Assembly: GCF_032118995.1 (NCBI RefSeq)
Contig: NC_092651.1
Location: 15,873,349 to 15,937,348, forward strand
Length of the DNA: 64,000 bases
Direction: 5' to 3'
Source of the DNA: Asterias amurensis
Lineage: Eukaryota > Echinodermata > Asteroidea > Forcipulatida > Asteriidae
The notes below the pieces were generated by a model. It was not told the DNA's origin. It did not search any database and worked only from the letters and a program-made list of their open reading frames with translations. Positions 35,248 through 46,500 of this stretch are shown here, piece by piece. A program made the translations under genes and the position numbers. Numbering within the stretch: the first letter of the stretch is position 1; each line of letters begins with the position of its first letter.

Positions 35248-35977
35248 TTCTGACTCGTTTCTGACAAATTATTTTCTTTCTTTGCCAATATACGTTAGAT
35301 AATTGGTCGAAGATTTAAAAAAGTTAAATAAAAGTGTGACTTATTTAAAAATCAAGAACCATATTTCATTTAGTCCGCAGTAATATTCTTAAAATGAGTA
35401 ATGAAGATGACGTTTGCTGCATCAGCGAATAACGTGAAATTTATCAATGATTGTTTACAATATAAGTTGACTTCGATGGGGCAAACAACAGCAGTCGGTA
35501 CCACCACAGCACACACAGCAAGTCAGGACGGACCGCCCACACACACAAGTCACTTGTCACAATTCGTGGCGTAAAACTTGCTCTTGATGAAAATCAGATC
35601 ACGAATCAAGACTTCTCCATGAAGTTCTGAAGACTCAGATTTTACCTGCTTTATGAGACCATACACTATCTTGAATCAATCATCCTAATTTCATCTAAAG
35701 AAGAGCAAACTAGCATTCAACAGTCAGTTTTATGTGAGTTTTTATCTCCCATCCCTCTAAACTAAACAAGTTCAAGTCGAAATGGTTTCACAGTGACACA
35801 GAAATAGACTGATACCCAAGTAGTATAACTCTTCATAGTGCGAGCATTGGTGATAGTTTGGGATTCAGACTATTTTGGAGGTCAATGAACTCCTTGGAAA
35901 TTGGTCCAGCCAAATAAGGTCACGGAATGTTTATGATGAAAAGCGCCCTCTGCCACCAAGGTTTTGATAGTAAACAC

Positions 35978-36675
35978 GTGCGGACGCACTAATAATTACC
36001 GACGAATAACTCACGACCCCTCACGACAACACATTTTAAAAGCACTTCACAAGAACACTTGAACATAAATCAACCGTCGATAATATGTAAAAGAGCCATA
36101 TGCGTCTAAATAATTATCAAATTGTTGAAAAAATTGTATTTTTAACTGTAAAAAAGGGTTGTTTTACCCCGCAATAACAACAACCGCCATGTTGTCATTC
36201 GACGTACTTGCACGTAAACCAATATACTGTAGGGGTAATTTCTAAGGGTTGAGTTTTATTATTTTTATTTGTTGTATTAACTGCTGCTTTTCCCCGTAAA
36301 TAACTAACTACCACTCTGGAATTTGAAGTTACAAGGGGAATTGTAAATACAATATGTTTTTTAACTGCATGGATGAGAGGCCCATAAAATGGTAAATAGT
36401 CATCTTGCATTTTGTATTACCCCTACGGTGTAATGGTTTTGTCCAGGTACGTCGAAAGACAACATGAATTCGGGGTAAAACCTTTTTTTTTTCACAATTA
36501 AAAATAAACAAAAATTCAACAGTTAGAAAGTGATTTAGATGCATATGACTCTTCTGCATATAATTTGATGGTTGACTTATATTCAAATGTTCTTTTAAAG
36601 TGCATTTAAAATATGTTGTCGTGAGTTGTCGTCAGGGGTCGTGAGTTGTCGGTATTTAGTGCGACCACGTGTACT
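35978..36675. mobile_element. ~700-bp inverted-repeat element upstream of ILK
   Basis: The left arm from 35978 (CACGTGCGGACGCACTAATA, ACTCACGACCCCTCACGACA, AGCCATATGCGTCTAAATAA) is matched in reverse by 36520-36675 (ATTTAGATGCATATGACTCT, TGTCGTCAGGGGTCGTGAGT, GTGCGACCACGTG). An inner pair, TTGTCATTCGACGTAC and GTACGTCGAAAGACAA, continues it. The loop is 36240-36410. The right arm has an extra ACTCACGAC repeat. No transposase is present. Confidence 0.75.
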
Positions 36676-37631
36676 GTACCATGTTGCAATATACATGATA
36701 GAGCAAGGAACAGCTAGCGGGATGACACACATAATATCGTGCGTTGTGTGAATGGAATCAACTGGTCGTGTGTTGATGGTGGATGCTCAAATATTCTTCT
36801 CTGCCAACTAAAAAGGTATTTCAGCAATAAAAGCATTGGAACCTTTTTGTTTAAAAGGTTCATCAGTTTCTTTTCATATGAATTATGTGATTGTGAAGTG
36901 TGGTCATATGGTCATTGGTAGCTAGTTGGATGTCAGTTTACTAACAAACAAGAACTTTTAAGAAGGATATTATGCAAATTGTTCGCCATGCCCACTCGAC
37001 ATGATTCCCCACACACAGGTGGTGCACGCACTCGGTCACGCACTTGGTAAATTCCTTTTTTAAGAATAAATAAAGCTTTCTTTGTGCACAAAAGACAAAC
37101 GCTTTTATTCCCTTCTTCTTTTGAAAACTGCTGAGGTGTAACGACAACGAGGGGCCCATATAGCAGTGCTATTAGCACATGCTCGTCCACTTCACCGTCA
37201 GCTCTGGTGGTCAGAGGTCTCGATTAGATAGTAGTAGTATATATAGTTAAGACAGTTTTCTTCGCTACTATTTTCTTTAGCCAACCCCAATGTAGCAGGT
37301 TTGGACTTGGCTTGGTGGTGTTTGCCCCTCACATGGAAGAACCTGCGTATTGTTGGCTGAAGTTGTACATACATGGTAAAACTAATAGATATTAATTAAA
37401 ATTATTATTAACTACTAATTTCACCACTCAGGCAGTTGCAGGCATTTTCCCATAATTTAACTTTTAAGGCCTCGGCAGTTGCAGGCCACTCTAGTTAATT
37501 CTTTGTTCAACCCCCAAAATCAAAATTATCTAACCTTACCACAAAAACTGGTGATCCCAACATTGAACATTAACAGTAGTAATTATTATGATAAGATTTT
37601 TGTTTGTTGCTGATTCTAGAGGCAATAAGTT

Positions 37632-37766
37632 TGGATAACTTTCCGTATGGCGCCACCACTTTTTCACTCATTTTTACAAAAAGGGATATATCAATCAGGT
37701 AAAATAGATACTATATTATTTTATTTCGAATGAAAAAGTGGTGGCGCCATACGGAAACTTTTCCAT
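37632..37766. mobile_element. MITE M3 (GGCGCCACCAC family), second copy
   Basis: Begins GGATAACTTTCCGTATGGCG and ends GGCGCCATACGGAAACTTTT. It is the same element as 126-262 in reverse order, with an AT-rich core. Confidence 0.8.
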
Positions 37767-37867
37767 AAGTTTTCCAAGTGTTCTAAGCCTAAAGATCAGG
37801 CATTTCATTTTACAATTGACTTTGTTACTTTTACGTGGTGTCAAAATTCATAACCTGTTAGGACCTA

Positions 37868-39090
37868 CTGTTCATCGCTATGCTATGGTGGGTACCGGTC
37901 ACTTCGGCACCTTGCAAACTCGGCACCTGCAAACACAGCACGTGCAAACTGCACACCTTGCAATCTCGGCACCCAAAAACTTGTCACATGCACAAATACA
38001 AACCCGGCAATCCCCCAGTTAAAAATGTTTGATTTTAATTGTGTAAAGTTGTTTGTTAATAAAAATAACAATACAAATACAATGCAAATATAAGAATAAA
38101 CTATTTTTGTAACCAAAATGACCAGAAAATAGGTCCGATGTAGTTAAAGGCAGTGGACACTATTGGTAATTTCTCAAAATAATTAAGAGCATAAAACCTT
38201 ACTTGGTAACGAGTTAATGGGGGGGGGAGAGGTTGATAGTATAGAACATTGACAAATGTGAGAAACGGCTCCCTCTGAAGTAACGTATTTTTCGAGAAAG
38301 AATTAACTTTCAACAAATTTGATTGCGAGACCTCGGAATTAGATTTTGAGGGTCACTAAATCAAGCATCTGAAAGCACACAACTTCGTGTGACAAGGGTA
38401 TTTTTTCTCTCATTATCATCTTGCAACTTCGATGACCAATTGAGCTCAAATTTTCACATTTTATGCATGTTGAGATACAGCAAGTGAGAAGACTGGTCCT
38501 AGACAATTACCAATATAGTGTCCAATGTAGTTAACACTGAAAGGAGTCGGTGCCACCCTGAACTGTCACCGAGCCGTCAGGAAATTATTCTCCAACACGG
38601 CCGGCGCCTTTTGGCAAATCAAGCTCTGTTAGTGTTTTAAGCATAAATCCATGAAAAACCCCAAATAAAATGCTTTTTAAAATTTTCCAAAGCCCAATAA
38701 ATAAACAAAATGCCGCTCAATTCAGCCTAGGCCCGCTAGATGTATATAAAACAACGCTTTTTTTAATAAACTTTTTGACTGAACCATGAAGACACGGTGC
38801 GGACGGTAAATCTCCCGTTGAAAAACAAATGACCCATAACATTGTCTCGAAAGTCCGGCAGCGGTTAACTCTTATCAGCTACCAGAATTTGTAATTTTGC
38901 CCGACATCGTTTACTGCTATCTTCAAACCGTTGTGTGTTGTATGAGTTAGATTATTTTTAACCACCTTGACTCTTCGAGTGGTATTGCTTGGTGCCGAGT
39001 TTTTCAGTCAAAGAAAAGTACCAAGTTTGTATGGTGCCGAGCTTGCAGGTGCCGAGTTTGCGTGCATTATGCTAGTTTGTAGCAAACAGT
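37868..39090. mobile_element. 1.2-kb element with GCACCTGCAAACTCG subterminal repeats
   Basis: Near the left end short repeats of about 14 bp recur (CTCGGCACCTGCAAAC, CTTGCAATCTCGGCACC, 37905-37975). The right end has the inverse (GGTGCCGAGCTTGCAGGTGC, 39000-39065). The outermost parts also pair (ACTGTTCATCGCTATGCTA against TAGCAAACAGT). An M1 MITE (38144-38534, flanked by TAGTTAA on both sides) is inserted inside. Multiple subterminal motifs are typical of non-autonomous hAT-like or similar DNA transposons; the class is not certain. Confidence 0.6.
38144..38534. mobile_element. MITE family M1 nested in a larger element
   Basis: TTAAAGGCAGTGGACACTAT at the left. The right end reads ACCAATATAGTGTCCAATGT then AGTTAA. 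Both flanks read ATGTAGTTAA, a clean trace of the insertion site. A run of nine G near 38219 lies inside. Confidence 0.8.
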
Positions 39091-39207
39091 GAAACATTGA
39101 GAAGCCGTGAAATAAAGGAGAATTCAATCTTTCTGCGAATGAAAATATTCTCCATTTTCCATTGCACAAATCAAAACATAATTATATTAATTTCTTTTTG
39201 TGTGGAA

Positions 39208-39635
39208 AAGCTTCCGATTCCTGCAACCACCACTTTCTCCTTTGTAATATGAAATATAGTATATGAAAAATAGTATCTAATTTACAACTTCTACTCATAC
39301 TTCTAGAAACTATTTAAGGTTTACGGGGAGCCTTATACTAGTTTCTAGAAGTATCTTACTCCTAGCTAGAACTCGTTCCGCTATTGTCTCCAAGGCGATA
39401 GCGGGAATGATACTCGTAGTATATGTGTAATTATTCTGTTATTTATATTTATATTTCTGTTGTAATTGTAATTTGTTGTTTTGTAAAGCGCATAGAGATG
39501 TTAATTCATATTATGCGCTATATAAATGTAATTTATTTGCCTGTTAAGTTTGCTCGAATGAGATAGAATTCCTTTTGTAAAAATGAGCGAGTATAAAAAG
39601 TTGTGGCTGGACTGGATACGGAAAGTTTTCCAAAC
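39208..39635. mobile_element. Split copy of MITE M3
   Basis: The two M3 ends (GAAAAGCTTCCGATTCCTGC with ACCACCACTTTCTCC, and GGACTGGATACGGAAAGTTT) are about 430 bp apart instead of 137. The interior contains inserted DNA with a hairpin (TACTTCTAGAAACT against AGTTTCTAGAAGTA, 39298-39353) and a GCGCTATATAAATGTA SINE-like tail. Confidence 0.5.
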
Positions 39636-39865
39636 TGTTGATTGAGTCCTGAGTGCTGAATGTACGAGTGAAGGCACTTTGTAAGTTGTATTGAGAATGA
39701 GAGTTCCTGTCAGGGGCTTTACACTTTTAAGCTGGCCATGTCGTCTTCTTGCCTGCTCTCCCCAACAAAGTCACCCACTGAAAAAGTTGCCCCCCTAACC
39801 GGCTCGCCCCGGGTTGTTACAATGTCGCCCCTTGACAACAGCGCCTCCAGACATATTCGCCCAGG

Positions 39866-40259
39866 CCTACACTGGACACTATTGGTAATTGTCAAAGACC
39901 AGTTTTCTCACTTGCTGTATCTCAACATGCATAAAATATAAACCTGTTAAAAATTGAGCTCAACTGGTTGTCGAAGTTGCGAGATAATAGTGAAAGAAAA
40001 AATCACCCTTGTCACACGAAGTTGTGTGCTTTCAGATGCTTGATTTCGTGACCCTCAAAATCTAATTCCGAGGTCTCGAAATCAAATTCGTGGAAAATTA
40101 CTTCTTTCTAGAAAACTACGTTACTTCTGAGGGAGCCGTTTCTCAAAATGTTTTATACTATCAACCTCTCCCCACCATTACTCATTATTACTCGTTACAA
40201 AGCTAAGCTTTATGCTAATAATTAATTTGAGTAAGTACCAATTTAGTCCACTGCCTTTA
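39866..40259. mobile_element. MITE family M1, upstream of RRP8
   Basis: Begins CTACACTGGACACTATTGGT and ends near CAATTTAGTCCACTGCCTTT. The ends are more degraded than in other copies. It lies about 270 bp upstream of the RRP8 start exon. Confidence 0.7.
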
Positions 40260-40531
40260 GCAATGATATACTTTTTATGCTTATACTTCTAATTGCACCA
40301 TTCTGTCATATTATAGCACTTATCTTCTGGACTGTTGGACCACAAGAACGTTCTGCCGAACTACAAAAACAATCCTTCATGAAGGAATAAAAATGCGCAT
40401 CAAAATTGTCTTTTTTTTAAACATTTCTTGGAATGACACTATTGGCGGTCCAATAGGCTGGTCATCTATGATCATTTCTACCATTCTGATTTTAGAGCAT
40501 TCCCTAACAATGTTCTACTTTTCTTCTGCAG

Positions 40532-43500
40532 ATGGATTCTTTTAGTGTCTGTGGTTCAGACGACTGGGGTGAGGCACCCGATACCAAAGATCTGCATAGT
40601 CGGCTATTTACTCAGTCTACTGGTTCTAAAGATCAACCAAGAGGAAAGGTAAACTAACGTTTAAAGACACTTGACACTATTGGTAATTGTCAAAGACTAG
40701 TCTTCACAGTTGGTGATCTCGACATATGCATAAAATAACAAACCTGTGAAAATTTGAGCTCAATCAGTTGCGATTTGCGAGATACTAAATGAAAGATTCT
40801 AGAAAAAAACACCCTTGTCGCTCTATGGTCACACGAAGTTATGTGCTTTTAGATGCTTGATTTTCGAGACCTCAAATTCTGAATCTGAGGGCACGAAATT
40901 AAATTCGTGAAAAATTACTTCTTTCTCGAAAACTATGTCACTTCAGAGGGAGCTATTTCTCACAATGTTTTATACTATCAACCTCTCCCCATTACTCTTA
41001 ATTGAGAAAGGTTTTATGATAATAATTATTTTGAGTAATTACCAATAGTGTCCACTGCCCTTAAATATTAAGAAGGGCTCAAATTTTAGGTACTAAATTA
41101 CAAGACTGCATGGCTTGTACTGAAGCTCAAAACTTTTACCAGAAAATTTGTTTTACCAACCAAGTGAAATCATAAAACAAATTACAGGAGAAAGCTCAAA
41201 ACTTTGTGATACTCCCTAAGGAAGATCCACTTTTTTAATTCCCACTAGTTGTTTATACCTCAACAGGTGGCCCGTTCATGTCGTCCAATTCGTTGTAAAA
41301 GCACACACTAATTCCTCCAAGATCTCGCAGTACTGACCATTACTCCCCAGTTGACAAATACATCCTTCAATCTTATTCCCGACCCTTACTCTCCTGTTTA
41401 CCAGTCATCTAAACAATCTTATGTTTGAGGTCTCGAAATCAAATTCATGGAAAATTACTTCTTTCTCGAAAACTATGGCACTTCAGAGGGAGCTGTTTCT
41501 CACAATGTTTTACACTATCAACCTCTCCCAATTACTCGTTACCATGTTAAGTTTTGTGCTAATAATTATTTTGAGTAATTACCAATAGTGTACACTGCCT
41601 TTAACCAGAGAACTGCCAACTTCATTTTAATTATCTGTTATGATACTATACGCCTCTCTTAATATTCATGCATTTAAGTACATGTTTGTCACAATTCTAA
41701 CCCAAAACGAGGCCAACGGCGCAGTCACTGCAAGTGGTGGCAGACGTACGCCTATGGCCTCAGTTTGGGTAAGAATTATGACGTCATGCATAAATATTAA
41801 GAGAGGCATATACACCACTCCAAGAGATTTGTATCTTTCACAGAAAAGTGCACAGTACTACACGGTAACATAAGTTGCCAAAAAGTGCAAAATTCATTTG
41901 CACAGAAAAGTGCACACAGTACTAAAGGTAACATAAGTTGCCAAATAGTGCAAAATTCATTTTCAAAAAACACTTTGCAACATAACCTGATATTCCATAG
42001 TGATTAGTTATTGCTGAAAGACTTTTACTTTTTCCGGAAGGGAACCTGCATTTAATTGCTAGGGTACCACAGCAGTTCTAAATAAAAGGCTTGATGGTAC
42101 ATTTTTGTCCAATATGGCAGACATTTTACCAATGTAAAGTTAGCGAGTGTGGTTGATTGGATCAATAACCATACACGCATTTGTACCTAAATCTTCTTTT
42201 AGATGGTCCCCACTATATAGTTTCTTCACAAAATTTGTCTAAATAAAAATAGTTGTTCAAAGACCTAACTTGTCATAGTTTTTGTTTTCAACAGGAACTG
42301 TTCAATCTTTTCATGTGTAAGAGCTAATTCAAATTTGTACTGTTTCTCCATAGAAGTCAAAAGTAAACAAACAGAATGGCGCTAAAGCTCTGAATCCCCA
42401 GACTGAAAGCATCAAAGTTGCATACAAATCTCCAGAAACACCACAGCCAAAGTCTTCACAAGAAAAAACTGACGATGCACAAGCTCATGGCTCTGACAAA
42501 AGAGGAACGAAGAAGAAAAGGAAAATGGACACCAATGAAAGCAGGATACCAGTGGAGATGCAAGCATCCGCAAGTCATGAAGAGAAGACTAAGGTGGAAG
42601 TTGGGATCAAGAAAAGACTTCAATCTGAGGCATCTACTCCAAGTGAGCCTATCAGTGTTTTAGAGAAAAAGAAACGGAAACGAAAACCAAGGAATAACAA
42701 ATTTAAGAGTCATCAAGAGGTTCAAACTGTAAAACCTAATCATGGATTGACACCATCAACCAAAGAACAAACAGAAACTATGAACAAATCGAATTCAAAT
42801 GTGGAATCAAATACGAGTACAAAAAGTCAGAGAAAAAAATTGAAAAGAAGAGGGAAAGACAGTTCTGTGTCGCAGAAACTTGATTCCAAAAAGGTTGCAA
42901 TTGTGAAAGAGGAGACAAAGAACCAAAGAACTAAGTCAAATATCAAAAAAAGTACCTTGGAGAAAGTAACCAACATTCAACAACAACGGACTAAGACCAG
43001 TACTACTGGCAAGTTGAACAACAAAAAGAACAAATCACAATCAGACAAAGTAAATAAAAAAGATTTAAAGACAGCAACAGAAGTAAACATTCAACAAGCC
43101 CGAGCTCATTTTGAGAGTTTGAGTAAAGAAAAAGACAAAGGAGACCCGAAAGAGTCTTTGAATGTGGATAACGACGAAGACGCCTTCAATGGCTCCAAAG
43201 AACCGCCACCAGACCACACTGCAAAGCAGACTCTCAAGTCCAAAATGGAAGCACGACTTAATTCTGCACATTTTCGCTATCTGAATGAGCAGCTCTACAA
43301 GACCAGTGGGTCTGAAGCCTACCAGATGATGTCACATGACAGGGAGGCGTTTGAGATTTATCACAGCGGATTCTCTCAGCAGGTCAAACAGTGGCCGGTT
43401 AATCCTGTAGATATCTTCATTGAACATCTCAACACAAGGTGAGTGTGTATTGATGCAGAGTTCAGTCCTGTATGCTTCGGTTTTTTGAAAGGGCAAGGGC

Positions 43501-46500
43501 ACCAAGGCATATTCTCCTTGTCAAAGGGCACCAAGGCAATGACCATGGGGCACAGAGGCAATCGCCTTCATTACTGAAGTATCGGGCCTGCAAGTTGTTT
43601 TTACATATCAGGTCCAGTCATTATACAAAAGTGGTTTGTTAAGGAAAAGGTTTTGTTTAGTTTGAAACTAAGAAGAGGTAAACAAACTTCTCATAATGTT
43701 GAAGGTTAACCCCTCACCCCCACCCCCCCCCCATGATGCCCAATTATGAAAAAAGACAGTGTAGTTTTGAAATGGTTCTGCTTTGTTCATGCTATCCTGG
43801 ATACATTTCAGAAGTGTCATGTTATGCCTATAAGGTACAACTTTAGTCAATGCGATATGATTTTAGTTTTGCCCTACCTCTTAGACATAAACATGGGCTT
43901 AATTTCATGATGCTGTTTACTGTAAGCAGGGAATCCCTTGCTAACATCAAGCCTATCACAGGTTAGCCAGGAATTTTTTCTTAGGCATGTGCTTACTGGA
44001 CTTTCTTCAATTCACAGAAATTTGGCACTCGCACAGTAAGCGGAGATGGTGATTGATAAGCACAGGTCCTTAAAGACACTGGCACTATTTGTAATTGTCA
44101 AATAACAGTCTTCTCTCCTGGTGTATCTCAACATATGCATAAAATAACAAACCTGTAAAAAATTTTAGCTCAATATTATTGGTCGTCGAAGTTCCGAGAT
44201 AATATTGAAAGAAGAAACACCCTTGTCACGCGAAGTTGTGTGCTTTCAGATGCTTGATTTTGAGACCTCAAATTCTAAATCTGAGGTCTCAAAATCAAAT
44301 TTGTGGAAAATTACTTATTTCTCGAGAACTATGTCACTTCAGAGGGAGCTGTTTCTCACATTGTTTTATACTGTCAACCTCTCCCCATTACTCGTAATCA
44401 AGAAAGGTTTTATGATAATAATTATTTTGAGTAATTACCAATAGTGTCCACTGCCTTTAACAATATTCTACTTTATTTTGACTGAGATTTTAAGCGTTGT
44501 AGGACAATTCTCAATTTGTTTTCAGGCCAGAGAATCTTACTGTTGGTGACTTTGGTTGTGGAGAGGCACGCATTGCACAGAGTGTGAAACAAACGGTACA
44601 CTCCTTTGATTTCTGTTCTCTCAATCGGCATGTGACAGTGTGTGATATGGAAAAGGTAAGATTTACAGTTTATGTAGATTGGGTTTGAACAAATAAAAGT
44701 TAACTGGAGTTGGACTTGAACCAACAAGCCTCAGATTAGTCTGGAAATCAAGCATCTGAAAGTACACAACCTCATGTGACAAGAGTGTTTGTCTCTTTCA
44801 TTATTATCTTGCGACTTTGACAAGCAATTGAGCTCAATTTTTCACAGGGTTGTTATTTGATGCAGATGTTGAGATACACCAAGTGAGAAGACTGGTCGAA
44901 AACAATTACCAATTGTGTCCAGTGTGTTTGCGCTTACCAAAATTACATGAGGCAGGCAAATGGTAATTACATGTATATTAAAGTTTTCAAATTTCTTTGT
45001 TATAACAGGTACCATTGAAGAGCAATAGTCTTGACATAGCCATATTCTGCCTGTCCCTGATGGGTACCAACTGGATGAATTACATCAAGGAAGCTAATAG
45101 GGTTCTCAAAATGAAGTAAGTAAACCAGGGATGTGATTTTTCCTACCAGAAGTCCATTTTTTTTTTTTTTTAAAGAATTTTTTAATCCATTTATAAATAT
45201 CATAAAAGGCAGTGGACACTATTGGTTGACTAGCCTTCACAGTTGGTGTCTCAACCTTGGTAGTCTAGTTGGTAAGACACTGCTCTAGAATTGCAAGGGT
45301 CGTGGGTTCGAATCCCACCCGAGTAACATGCCTGTGATATTTTTTCACAGGACTCGGGAAAGTACTGAGTATACAGTGCTAACACACATCGGTGCAGGAC
45401 TTCCTGCAGGCATGATTTGTACACAACTCAATGGAAGAAAATAAAAAATCTTATATTTTATGGAGATTGCACTGTCTAATTCTTACCGACTTTTGATATG
45501 ATGAAAGGGGGCACATCTCAAAACAAAATTATGACACAAAATGTCAACTTTTCCATAGGACCAGTGTAGTACAGTGCCTGCCAGAATACTTAAAGAATGT
45601 ACAAGGTCACGCTTATTGTAAACAAAGGTCACATAGTCTATACTATCAATCTTTCCCCATTACTCGTAATCAAGAAAGGTTTTATGCTAATAATTATTTT
45701 GAGTAATTACCAATAGTGTCCAATGCCTTTAAACTAAGATCAACTGCTGAGAAAATTTAGATAAAACCATATGAAACACCCCAGATTGCACCCCATTCAT
45801 AAATGCCATTTTGGTTAAAAGGTGCAATAAAGTAAGAAACTGTAAAAACATGTATGTCCATGTGTTGCATTGTTATGACTGAGACGACAGTTTCCAGATC
45901 TGTTCATGCGCGTATAGTCTTGGTGCAAGAGGTTCTTGTTTTCCTTTAACACACAGTGCGGTCAACTCACCGACAGCGCCGCATCACCGGTAACAAGAAA
46001 TGTATTGCACCAATTGACAAGTGCGTGGTATCCGAAAACAAACGGTTATAAACAGAGCTCCAGCTGGTCATTTTCAACCGTTTAAACACCCCCACAGGAC
46101 GCGCTCTCCACCAATAGGTATAGCGAAACTATCTGAGGTATTAATGAATGTAGATTTATACAATAAACCTAACATCTGAATGCTATTGTCTCACTCTTCT
46201 TTTTAGGGGTCAGCTGAAGATAGCTGAGGTTTCCAGTAGGTTCACATCATTTACAGAGTTCCTTAAGATCATGAAACAACTTGGATTTCAAAAAGAGTCA
46301 ACGGTAAGTCTTGAAACAAAAGAAAAGTGGCCCCAATTTCATAGAGCTGCTTGTAAGCACAATAGGAAGCTAAGCACAACAAACTCACGCTTACCGGAAT
46401 AAGGGTACCAGCCAAATTAATGTGTGGTTTGTAGAATTTGTGACTGGCATCCTGTTTATTTCTGCTGAGCAGATAATTGTTAAGCAGTTTTTCTGCTTAT

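Larger units (their letters stand above)
35248..40531. other. Divergent intergenic region between ILK and RRP8
   Basis: About 5.3 kb between the two start codons. It must contain both promoters and probably an RRP8 leader exon, since the RRP8 ATG directly follows an acceptor. Most of it is foldback transposons. The stretch nearest ILK (35250-35975) is non-repetitive and the best place to look for a promoter. I see no clear TATA box or other defined site. Confidence 0.5.
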
